This document shows, piece after piece, positions 1 through 6,544 of a stretch of 7,131 nt of DNA; positions within the stretch are counted from its first letter, which is position 1, and every line of letters starts with the position of its first letter. The notes beneath the pieces were generated by a model. It was not told the origin of the DNA. It made no database searches and worked only from the letters and a program-made list of their open reading frames with translations. Source of the stretch: Chloroflexia bacterium (GTDB taxonomy: Bacteria; Chloroflexota; Chloroflexia; Thermomicrobiales; UBA6265); assembly GCA_013698305.1 (NCBI GenBank), contig JACCVC010000096.1, positions 1 to 7,131 of the forward strand, given 5' to 3'. A program made the position numbers and the translations under genes.

Positions 1-386
1 CGTTGCTGGGCGCGCTGGGCGAGGAGATCGAGGTCGACACCGAGAAGTACGTCGACATGGCGACGGCGCTTTCCGGAACCGGCCCGACCTACGTCTTCCT
101 GATGATGGAGGCGCTGATCGACGCCGGCGAGCACATGGGCTTCCCGCGGCAGCTGGCCGAGGAGATCGTGTTGCAGACGGTGTCGGGGTCGGTGGCGTTC
201 GCACGCAGCTCCGGCAAGCACATGGCGGAGCTGCGGAACATGGTGACGTCGCCTGGCGGTACCTCGGCGGACGCAATTTATCAGATGGAGAAGGGCGGCC
301 TGAGGACGGTGCTGTCGAAATCGGTCTATGCCGCCTACACCCGGACGCAATCGCTGGCGGCGGAGCAGGACCGGGACGAGGATTGA
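1..386 (+). CDS. proC: Pyrroline-5-carboxylate reductase, C-terminal part (5' end outside window)
   Basis: This enzyme performs the last step of proline synthesis in the cytoplasm, reducing 1-pyrroline-5-carboxylate to L-proline with NAD(P)H. Only the C-terminal 127 residues are present, against about 265-275 for the family, so the N-terminal Rossmann NAD(P)-binding domain lies off the left edge. What remains is the all-helical dimerisation domain. It has ALSGTGPTYVF (fragment residues 22-32, normally ALSGSGPAYVF) and the P5CR signature LRNMVTSPGGTSADAI (77-92), whose TSPGGT stretch belongs to the substrate-binding region. It ends with GGLRTVLSKSVYAAYTR (98-114). The reading frame is open to the window edge; the TTG at position 3 is simply an internal leucine codon. 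The stop is TGA at 384-386. The acidic tail EQDRDED is typical of a disordered end. The neighbour is a convergent sugar-nucleotide gene with no metabolic link. The identification is secure from the family signature. Confidence 0.95.
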   Translation, partial: LLGALGEEIEVDTEKYVDMATALSGTGPTYVFLMMEALIDAGEHMGFPRQLAEEIVLQTVSGSVAFARSSGKHMAELRNMVTSPGGTSADAIYQMEKGGLRTVLSKSVYAAYTRTQSLAAEQDRDED

Positions 387-427
387 GCGCGTTTTCACCA
401 CGTAGGGAACGACCTTGTGTCGGTCCG

Positions 428-444
428 GTCGCCCGCAGGGCGAC
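428..444. other. Perfect 7-bp hairpin downstream of proC
   Basis: GTCGCCC (428-434) and GGGCGAC (438-444) form a perfect GC-rich stem with a GCA loop, starting 42 nt after the proC stop codon. It is followed by AATACG, not a T-run, so it is not a classical intrinsic terminator. It could protect the proC mRNA 3' end or belong to the putative repeat element around it. Confidence 0.45.
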
Positions 445-500
445 AATACGCCACGATCACCAACAGTGATTGAGGTGGGTCAACCAATATGCACGCGGCT

Positions 501-586
501 GTAGCGTCGGCCCGACAGTGGCCGACGATTGCTTTTTTGTTGAACATCGGGCACTTTCGGCCCGAAGCTACCAGGGCCGACGCTAC
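501..586. repeat. 13-bp perfect inverted repeat with nested alternative hairpin
   Basis: GTAGCGTCGGCCC at 501-513 is the exact reverse complement of GGGCCGACGCTAC at 574-586. The core GGCCGACG also occurs at 520-527, so the left arm can pair either locally (505-512 with 520-527) or at long range. The two pairings exclude each other. The right arm overlaps the TAG stop codon of the minus-strand decarboxylase gene (583-585). The repeat arms are seen directly; any regulatory role is inference. Confidence 0.7.
505..538 (+). terminator. Candidate intrinsic terminator for proC
   Basis: An 8-bp GC-rich stem (CGTCGGCC 505-512 with GGCCGACG 520-527, loop CGACAGT) is followed after five nucleotides (ATTGC) by six T residues at 533-538. 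The T-run sits farther from the stem than in an ideal intrinsic terminator, and the site is about 120 nt past the proC stop. No T-run serves the minus-strand gene in the same place. It is the best terminator candidate in the gap, but only moderate. Confidence 0.4.
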
Positions 587-1554
587 GTGGTCTTTGGCCT
601 ATCCGGGTCGGCGAGACCCTCACGAAAGAACTGGATGGTCTTGCTGAGGCCAACATCAAGTGACGTCGCTGGTTGCCATCCGAGCAGCTCGCGAGCTTTG
701 GCGATGTCCGGCTTGCGGCGCTGGGGATCGTCGGTGGGGAGCGGTTGGCAGATGATCCCCGCGGTGGAGCCGGTCAGGTCGATCACCCGCTCGGCGAAGT
801 GCAGGATCGTGTGCTCGTCGGGATTGCCCAGGTTGACGACCTCGCCATCCAGGCCTTCGGTTTCCATCAGCAGAATCAGGCCATTGACCAGATCGTCGAC
901 GTAGCAGAACGACCGGGTCTGGTTGCCGGTACCGTAGATCGTGATCGGCTTGCCATTGATCGCCTGCGTGCAGAAGTTCGGCACCACGCGGCCATCGGCG
1001 GGCTGTGAGCGCGGTCCATAGGTGTTGAAGATCCGGACGATGCGAGCGCTCACGTTGCGTTGCCGCGCGTATTCCATCACCAGGCTTTCGGCGAACCGCT
1101 TGCCCTCGTCGTAGCAGGAGCGGGGACCGTTGGGATTGACGTTCCCCCAGTAGGTTTCCGGCTGCGGATGCACCAGCGGGTCGCCATAAACCTCTGACGT
1201 CGAAGCTTGCAGGAACCGCGCGCCCTTGAGCCGGGCGAGCTCCAGCGCGTGATGGGTGCCGACTGAGTTCACCAGCAGCGTTTCGATGGGATAGCGGCTG
1301 TAGCCGCGGGGGCTGGCGGGGCTGGCGAGGTTGTAAACCCGGTCGAAGTGATCGTCGGCGATCTCGGACCGTAGCGGTTGCGACATATCCTGCGGGACGA
1401 TGCGAAGCTCTGTTCGGTTCGCGAGATGATCCAGGTTGGCCGCCTGCCCCGTCAGGAAGTTGTCTGCGACGACGACCTCGTGGCCGTCACACAGGAGGCG
1501 CTCAACAAGGTGGCTGCCGATGAATCCGGCGCCACCGGTCACAAGAATACGCAT
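583..1554 (-). CDS. uxs: UDP-glucuronate decarboxylase (UDP-xylose synthase), SDR family
   Basis: This is probably the NAD-dependent enzyme that oxidises UDP-glucuronic acid at C4, decarboxylates it and reduces the intermediate to UDP-xylose, in the cytoplasm. The protein has 323 residues, normal for a bacterial member. It starts with an extended-SDR Rossmann fold, MRILVTGGAGFIGS, with the GxxGxxG dinucleotide loop at 7-13. NLASPASP follows at 75-82. The catalytic triad region has TSEVYGDP (119-126) and the YxxxK pair Y148/K152 within GPRSCYDEGKR, a form characteristic of UXS enzymes. RIFNTYGPR (174-182), TRSFCYVDDLV (213-223) and RRKPDIAKAR (279-288) complete the pattern. The start is the ATG at 1554-1552: the frame is open further upstream, but the Rossmann fold begins exactly there and a GGGAGA sequence lies 11 nt before it, a rather long spacing. 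Related dTDP-glucose 4,6-dehydratases or 4-epimerases are less likely given the SCYDEGKR motif. It is divergent from the large membrane glycosyltransferase-like gene. Confidence 0.88.
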   Translation of the reverse strand: MRILVTGGAGFIGSHLVERLLCDGHEVVVADNFLTGQAANLDHLANRTELRIVPQDMSQPLRSEIADDHFDRVYNLASPASPRGYSRYPIETLLVNSVGTHHALELARLKGARFLQASTSEVYGDPLVHPQPETYWGNVNPNGPRSCYDEGKRFAESLVMEYARQRNVSARIVRIFNTYGPRSQPADGRVVPNFCTQAINGKPITIYGTGNQTRSFCYVDDLVNGLILLMETEGLDGEVVNLGNPDEHTILHFAERVIDLTGSTAGIICQPLPTDDPQRRKPDIAKARELLGWQPATSLDVGLSKTIQFFREGLADPDRPKTT

Positions 1555-1609
1555 GTGCAGTCCAATCTCCCGTGCCTCTCCACCATGTCCTGGCGTCCCC
1601 GTTGGAACG

Positions 1610-1638
1610 AGTATGCAGGACTGTGCCGGCGTGGTCAA
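1610..1638 (-). promoter_or_regulatory. Sigma70-type promoter for the UDP-glucuronate decarboxylase gene
   Basis: Read on the minus strand, TTGACC (1638-1633) and CATACT (1615-1610) are separated by exactly 17 bp. They match the TTGACA and TATAAT consensus at five and four of six positions. Transcription would begin near 1603, giving a leader of about 50 nt before the ATG at 1554. The position, spacing and orientation all fit. Confidence 0.6.
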
Positions 1639-1657
1639 ACGGGTGCGCAGCCCTGCG

Positions 1658-1686
1658 TTCGATGGCGCGCTTCGGTATGCTACGAT
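1658..1686 (+). promoter_or_regulatory. Weak candidate promoter for the large membrane protein gene
   Basis: TTCGAT (1658-1663) and TACGAT (1681-1686) are 17 bp apart, and the -10 is preceded by TGC, giving an extended -10 (TGnTACGAT). The -35 is poor. A start near 1693 would leave a leader of about 170 nt before the ATG at 1864, which is long. Nothing better was found nearer the gene. Confidence 0.25.
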
Positions 1687-1853
1687 CAGGACATTCGAGG
1701 ATGCACACGTGTACCAACTGCTTCCGGACTCGCAGGGCCACAATGTGTTCACGGGACTCTTGCGTGCTGACGACGGACGATCCTCCGGAGCTACGTTGCC
1801 GAGGCGTCTGGTGGTTGCCATTGCGGGTAGCGCAGGCGGCCTGTATCTGTTTC

Positions 1854-1861
1854 AAGGGTGA
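1854..1861 (+). promoter_or_regulatory. Ribosome binding site deciding the start of the large membrane protein
   Basis: AAGGGTGA resembles the Shine-Dalgarno consensus AAGGAGGTGA with two bases missing. It sits just before the ATG at 1864-1866, with five nucleotides between the GGG and the ATG. An in-frame GTG at 1858 would lie inside this site and leave no ribosome binding site of its own, so the ATG is preferred. Confidence 0.55.
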
Positions 1862-1863
1862 GT

Positions 1864-4800
1864 ATGACGCAGCAACGTGTGCGAACAGTCCATCCACGTG
1901 AAATCCCCGCGCGCCCTCGCCCACGCTTGCGAGGGGACGCCGGCCGGCTCCGGATCGGTCGGTTGTCGCTTCCGCATGGCGCGATCCTGATCGTTATCCT
2001 GGCGATCGCGGCGGCGCTCCGGTTCGCGGGCATCGGCTGGGGCGATAACCACTATTTTCACCCCGACGAGCGTTACATGACGATGGTGACAATCGACATC
2101 GCGTGGCCGAGCAGCGTGAGCCAGTATTTCGATAGTGAAACGTCGCCGCTCAACCCGTTCAATACCGTCCACGGGTCCTACGTGTACGGCACGCTCCCGC
2201 TGTTCCTCGCCAAGCTGGTCGGCACGCTCACCGGCGATGTGGTGTACGGGGACGCGCATCTGCCCGGTCGCTGGCTCTCGGCGGTCGCCGATGTCGGGAT
2301 CGTGGCGCTCGCGTTCGCGATCGGGCGACGAATGTTTTCGTCACGGGCCGGTCTGATCGCGGCGGCTTTGGTCGCGTTTACGCCGCTTCATATCCAGACC
2401 GCGCACTTTTTCACCACGGACTCCGTATCTGCGTTTTTTGCCGTGGCCGTGTTCGCCGCTACCCTTCGGGCCTGGCATCGCCGGAGCTGGCGCTGGTTCG
2501 TTGTCGCCGGTCTGTGCGTTGGCTTCGCCACCGCCAGCAAGCCGAATCTTGCGATCACCGCCGGCTTTCTGGCAGTCCCGGCGCTGGAGTCGGTGAGGCT
2601 CCATGGTTGGCGGCGCCTGCTGCCACCCTGGCGCTGGCGACCATCGTCGCGCCGTGACGCGATCCGGTTTCCGGTCGCGCTCGGCGTCGCGCTGTCCGCA
2701 ATCGCCGCGGCGCTGGCGTTCCGGGTGGCGCAACCCTACGCCTTTGCCGGACCCAACTGGTGGAATGTGCGGCTGGATACGCGCTGGACAGACACGCTCG
2801 ACTACTGGCGACTGGTCCAGGCCGGCCAGATCGATACGCCGCCGGGCGTTCAGTGGGCGGACCGCGCGCCGGTCGTGTTCATGCTGGACAACCTGGTGCG
2901 ATGGGGGATGGGTCCCGCGCTGGGCATCGCGGCGCTGATCAGCGTGGCCGTCGTGGCTGTCGGGATGCTTGTCCGGCGACGATGGCCGTCCTGGTGGTTG
3001 CTGGCGATTGCGGTCTTTGCGCTGTTTCATATCCTGTTCTACGGGACTGGAGTGGTCAAGACGCAGCGATATATCCTGCCGGCGTACCCCTTCATGATCG
3101 TGCTGGCGGCGGGACAGCTGGATTCACTGCCGTCGCGATTTCGAGGTTTTACCTGGCGCCGCCGATGGCCGTCGAGGTTTGCCCGGCCGGCGTCATTGCG
3201 CCTGCCTGGACGAATCCAGGTGGGCACGCTGGTCACCGCGCTGGTGATCGCCGGCACGATGTTTTCCGGCGTTGCCCTCACCACGATCTACCTGAAGCCG
3301 CACAGCAGGGCCGAGGCCTCTGAGTGGATCTACGACAACATTCCCGCAGGCAGCGTGATCTCCTCCGAGCATTGGGATGACGGCCTTCCGGTCTCGTTCC
3401 CCGACTATCCGGTTGGGCAATATGTCGGGGTTCAGCTCGCGCTGTATGACGCCGACAACGATGCCAAGCTGGCCCGTCTGATCGGGCAGCTCCACCGTGC
3501 CGACTACATCGTACTCAGCAGCGACCGGCTGATCGGCTCGATCCCCCGGATGCCGGATCGGTATCCCATGACGACGGCGTACTATGAGGCGCTGGTGTCG
3601 GGCGAGCTGGGCTTCGAGCTCGTTGCTGATTTTCAATCTCCGCCGGAGCTGTTCGGGATCGAGCTCGATGACCGTGGCGCGGAGGAGGCGCTCACGGTCT
3701 ACGACCATCCCTATGTGCGTATTTTCGAGAAGACCGATCAGTGGTCGACCAATGACGCATGGTATCTGCTCGACGACGCGCTCGGCGACGGCGGCGTGGC
3801 CCGCAGGATGATCGATCTTCCGCAGTCCAACCTGCTGCTCAGCGAGGCGAATTGGGTCGCCTACGCCAACAGTGGAACCTGGTCCGACATGTTCGACCCC
3901 GATGGAATTGCCAACACGTTGCCCGCGGTCTGGTGGTACCTGACCCTGCAACTCTTCGCCCTCCCCGCGATCCCGATCCTGTGGCGACTGTTGCCGTCAC
4001 TGCCGGATCGAGGATATGCGCTGGCCAAGACGATCGGCGTCTTCGGCATTGCCTGGATAGCATGGGTGCTGGCGAGCCTTCGCCTGGTCGAGTTCGGTCG
4101 GCTCGGGATCGGTCTGGCGCTGTGGATGGCGTTGCTAACCGCAGCGGTCGTGGTGGGGTTCCGGGTCCGACCGATGCTCGCCGATCTGCGGCAGCGGTGG
4201 CGCTGGATCGCGGCGACGGAGGCGCTCTTCCTGGTTTCCTTCGCGGCGATCGTCTGGCTGCGAGCCCTGAATCCCGATCTCTGGCAACCCGGTCGCGGTG
4301 GCGAAAAGCCGATGGAGCTTGCCATCTTCAATGCGATCCTGCGCAGCCCATGGTTCCCGCCGTTTGATCCGTGGTTCGCGGGCGGATCGCTGCACTACTA
4401 CTACTTCGGCTATGTGCCGTGGGCGGCCATCACGCGACTGACCGGGATATTGCCGGAGACCGCGTTCAACCTGGCGCTGACGTCGGTTTTTGCGCTGCTG
4501 TTGCTCAACGTGTGGATCGCGGCGGCGGCGCTGATCTCGCGGATGCGACGACCAGATGCCATCGTCGAGGCAGATGCTCGCGCTGGAATGCGCTGGCGAC
4601 CGATCCTGCTCGCGCTCGCCGCCCCGGTGTTCGTCGGAATCCTCGGCAACCTCGATTTCGTTCGGCGAATCGGCCGTGGCGAATGGGGCTACTCCCCGCC
4701 GCCCTCGTGGCTGGAACCATTCGGCGATGCCGGGCGGATCGGCTGGGGCACGTGGAACACGCTGACCGAATCGGTGGCGCTTCCGACGACGGCGTTCTGG

Positions 4801-6513
4801 GACCCGACGCGGGTGATTCCGAACACGATCAACGAGTTCCCGTACTTCTCGTTGCTGTTCGGCGACCTCCACGCGCACGTGCTGGCGATGCCGGTGGTCG
4901 CCGCGGTGATTGTGGTGGCGATCAGTCTCGCGACCGTGTCTGAATCGCGCGAGTCAACCCGTGATGAGGCGCTGCTCGGCTCGCTCGGCGGGTGGCGACG
5001 GATCGTGCCGATGGCGGTGCTTGGGGGATTCCTGACCGGCATCCTGTACTCGACCAACACCTGGGATTACCCGCCGTCGATGGCGCTGCTCGTTGCCGCC
5101 GCCGCGATCTGCGTGGTTGTCCGTCGCGGCGTCACGGCGCCATGGCAGAGTCTTCGCGACGTGATGATTTTCGCCGCCATCGTCTTTCTCTCGGGACGCA
5201 TGCTTTTCCAACCCTATATCAGCCAATACGGGTCGATTCCGAGCCAATCGTCGCCGGCGGTCGAGACTACGCGCCTGGCGGACTATCTGACTATCCACGG
5301 CGTGATGCTGTGGGCGATCGCCGGTTACCTGGCGATCGAGCTCGGTCGGGTGTTGCTGATGCTGTGGCGTCAGTCATCGAGATGGGGACTGGCGGCCATC
5401 GTGCTTGCGCTGGCGCTCTGTGGCGGGTACGGAACGGCGTTCGCCACCGGCAACACGTCGCTCTTCCTGATCGTGGGGCTCGTGACACTGGTGGTGTGCG
5501 TTTGCGGGCGCCTGCATCAACCCCAACATCTGTTCGTGTTCGCGATGATCGGTCTGGCGTTCGTGCTCGCCCTCATTCCAGAACGATTCCGGTTGGAGAA
5601 TGACATCGGGCGCATGAACCTGGTGTTCAAGTTCTACCTTCATGCCTGGCAACTGCTGGGGATCAGCGCGGCGGTAGCGGTGGTGCAGGTCGTCTCCGCG
5701 GTGTACCGGGCAGCGGTGCCGTTGCTTGCGTTGGACCGGGAGGCAGAGATGGCGGGGAGCGCATCCACACCGTATGGTCCGCATCTCAGTCCGAGCGCGA
5801 CCGGCATCGTCGCCTCGACCGAGGCGGCTCAGGTTTCGAGGGCGCGCCTGTCCGGTAGGTCGATAGCTGGAATTGCCGCGGGGCGGGTCTGGATGACGGC
5901 GCTGGTAGTGCTGGTGATTGGCGCGTTGAGCTACCCCGTGCTGGTGACGGGTCCGCGGCTCGACGACCGCTTCAATTCGCTGGACCCAACGCTGGATGGG
6001 CTCGCCTACATGGATGAGGCCGTATGGGCGGCGGGGCCGGAAGGCGGAGAGAGCACCACGTTCCCGCTGGCCAACGACCGTGAGGCGATCGCGTGGCTTC
6101 GACAAAACGTCGATGGCTCGCCGGTCATTCTCGAAGCGCAGACTCCGGCGTATCAATGGGGGGGGCGGATCAGCAGCACGACGGGCCTGCCCACCGTGCT
6201 GGGCTGGACCTGGCATCAGATCCAGCAGCGTCCGGGATATGGCGAACAGGTCAATCAGCGGGTGGCGGATGTCCAGGAGGTTTACGGCGGGAGCGGGACG
6301 TTCGCGTCGATCGAGCCGATCCTGGACCGGTATCACGTCGAACTGATCTACGTCGGCGATCTCGAGCGAGCGTTGTATGGCGAGCAAGGGCTGGCGAAGT
6401 TCAGTGATGCCGCGGAGAATGGCGACCTAGAGGTCGTGTATGAGGAGACTGGGGTGGTGATCTACGCCTGGCTGGAAGGCGACGCGACCATCGCCCGGGA
6501 CCCGGCCGGATAG
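1864..6513 (+). CDS. Giant membrane protein: GT39/PMT-like glycosyltransferase half fused to DUF2298 (Chlor_Arch_YYY) half
   Basis: This 1549-residue polytopic membrane protein has two halves. The N-terminal half looks like a GT-C glycosyltransferase of the PMT/ArnT type. A basic cytoplasmic tail precedes TM1 (about 38-57), then the acidic motif HPDERY (66-71, D68-E69) lies in the first outer loop. GRWLS (135-139), HFFTTDS (181-187) and TQRYILPAYP (400-409) follow among about ten hydrophobic segments. Basic, Trp-rich loops at 245-268 and 424-450 should be cytoplasmic. Residues 478-685 form a soluble, probably extracytoplasmic domain. The second half (from about 686) has some fifteen hydrophobic segments and the DUF2298 motifs: GGEKPME (812-818), HYYYFGY (844-850), GDLHAHV (1000-1006), NTWDYPP (1065-1071) and GRMNLVFKFYLHAW (1249-1262). 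An A/S/G-rich linker (1291-1340) and a last TM (1344-1361) lead to a C-terminal soluble domain with GRISSTTGLPTVLGW (1434-1448). Such enzymes transfer sugars from polyprenyl-phosphate donors outside the membrane; substrate and acceptor are unknown here. DUF2298 function is not established, and the glycosyltransferase role of that half is inference. Confidence 0.88.
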   Translation: MTQQRVRTVHPREIPARPRPRLRGDAGRLRIGRLSLPHGAILIVILAIAAALRFAGIGWGDNHYFHPDERYMTMVTIDIAWPSSVSQYFDSETSPLNPFNTVHGSYVYGTLPLFLAKLVGTLTGDVVYGDAHLPGRWLSAVADVGIVALAFAIGRRMFSSRAGLIAAALVAFTPLHIQTAHFFTTDSVSAFFAVAVFAATLRAWHRRSWRWFVVAGLCVGFATASKPNLAITAGFLAVPALESVRLHGWRRLLPPWRWRPSSRRDAIRFPVALGVALSAIAAALAFRVAQPYAFAGPNWWNVRLDTRWTDTLDYWRLVQAGQIDTPPGVQWADRAPVVFMLDNLVRWGMGPALGIAALISVAVVAVGMLVRRRWPSWWLLAIAVFALFHILFYGTGVVKTQRYILPAYPFMIVLAAGQLDSLPSRFRGFTWRRRWPSRFARPASLRLPGRIQVGTLVTALVIAGTMFSGVALTTIYLKPHSRAEASEWIYDNIPAGSVISSEHWDDGLPVSFPDYPVGQYVGVQLALYDADNDAKLARLIGQLHRADYIVLSSDRLIGSIPRMPDRYPMTTAYYEALVSGELGFELVADFQSPPELFGIELDDRGAEEALTVYDHPYVRIFEKTDQWSTNDAWYLLDDALGDGGVARRMIDLPQSNLLLSEANWVAYANSGTWSDMFDPDGIANTLPAVWWYLTLQLFALPAIPILWRLLPSLPDRGYALAKTIGVFGIAWIAWVLASLRLVEFGRLGIGLALWMALLTAAVVVGFRVRPMLADLRQRWRWIAATEALFLVSFAAIVWLRALNPDLWQPGRGGEKPMELAIFNAILRSPWFPPFDPWFAGGSLHYYYFGYVPWAAITRLTGILPETAFNLALTSVFALLLLNVWIAAAALISRMRRPDAIVEADARAGMRWRPILLALAAPVFVGILGNLDFVRRIGRGEWGYSPPPSWLEPFGDAGRIGWGTWNTLTESVALPTTAFWDPTRVIPNTINEFPYFSLLFGDLHAHVLAMPVVAAVIVVAISLATVSESRESTRDEALLGSLGGWRRIVPMAVLGGFLTGILYSTNTWDYPPSMALLVAAAAICVVVRRGVTAPWQSLRDVMIFAAIVFLSGRMLFQPYISQYGSIPSQSSPAVETTRLADYLTIHGVMLWAIAGYLAIELGRVLLMLWRQSSRWGLAAIVLALALCGGYGTAFATGNTSLFLIVGLVTLVVCVCGRLHQPQHLFVFAMIGLAFVLALIPERFRLENDIGRMNLVFKFYLHAWQLLGISAAVAVVQVVSAVYRAAVPLLALDREAEMAGSASTPYGPHLSPSATGIVASTEAAQVSRARLSGRSIAGIAAGRVWMTALVVLVIGALSYPVLVTGPRLDDRFNSLDPTLDGLAYMDEAVWAAGPEGGESTTFPLANDREAIAWLRQNVDGSPVILEAQTPAYQWGGRISSTTGLPTVLGWTWHQIQQRPGYGEQVNQRVADVQEVYGGSGTFASIEPILDRYHVELIYVGDLERALYGEQGLAKFSDAAENGDLEVVYEETGVVIYAWLEGDATIARDPAG

Positions 6514-6544
6514 GAGCGTCGGGAGTTCAGAGGTCGAACCATGC

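Larger units (their letters stand above)
398..590. repeat. Stem-loop-rich intergenic segment bounded by 8-bp inverted repeats; possible interspersed element
   Basis: The gap between proC and the convergent decarboxylase gene holds no credible gene. The sequence CCACGTAG at 398-405 is matched by its exact inverse CTACGTGG at 583-590, which would give a 193-bp unit. Inside are several stem-loops: GTCGCCC/GGGCGAC (428-434 with 438-444, 3-nt loop), ATCAC/GTGAT (456-460 with 466-470), CGTCGGCC/GGCCGACG (505-512 with 520-527), TTCGG/CCGAA (556-560 with 562-566), and a long-range 13-bp pair (501-513 with 574-586). The first part, with GTAGGGAACGACC, recalls GTAGGGGCG-type interspersed repeats I associate with Chloroflexota genomes, but that is memory and not a search. 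No target-site duplication is visible outside the 8-bp ends. An 8-bp inverted match over this distance can arise by chance, so the element boundaries are tentative. Confidence 0.4.
1555..1863. promoter_or_regulatory. Divergent intergenic control region
   Basis: This 309-bp gap lies between the starts of two divergent genes. The minus-strand frame of the decarboxylase stays open through most of it (to 1821), but the translation there has no recognisable fold and precedes a perfect Rossmann start, so I treat it as non-coding. It holds a good minus-strand promoter, a weaker plus-strand candidate whose -35 lies only about 20 bp away, and an 8-bp palindrome ACACGTGT at 1705-1712. I see no riboswitch, terminator or repeat in it. 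Confidence 0.6.

Noticed and set aside
398..590. CRISPR array or tRNA in the stem-loop-rich gap
   Set aside because: There are no regularly spaced direct repeats, and no cloverleaf with a TTCRA-type T-arm.
470..1008. Plus-strand open frames antisense to the decarboxylase gene
   Set aside because: They lie opposite a well-recognised enzyme, have low-complexity Ser/Arg-rich or shadow-like composition, and lack a convincing ribosome binding site.
1555..1821. N-terminal extension of the decarboxylase frame by 89 residues
   Set aside because: The extension has no recognisable fold, the Rossmann motif begins exactly at the ATG at 1554, and a good promoter lies inside the extension.
1858..1860. 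GTG as the start of the large membrane protein
   Set aside because: It overlaps the only good Shine-Dalgarno sequence, which is correctly spaced for the ATG at 1864.
2341..3030. Minus-strand open frame of 229 codons within the glycosyltransferase half
   Set aside because: Its composition is typical of an antisense shadow, and the opposite strand has clear membrane segments and family motifs.
5374..6387. Minus-strand open frame of 337 codons antisense to the large gene
   Set aside because: It is rich in Arg, His, Gln and Pro with no domain, as expected from the shadow of a high-GC gene with strong third-position bias.
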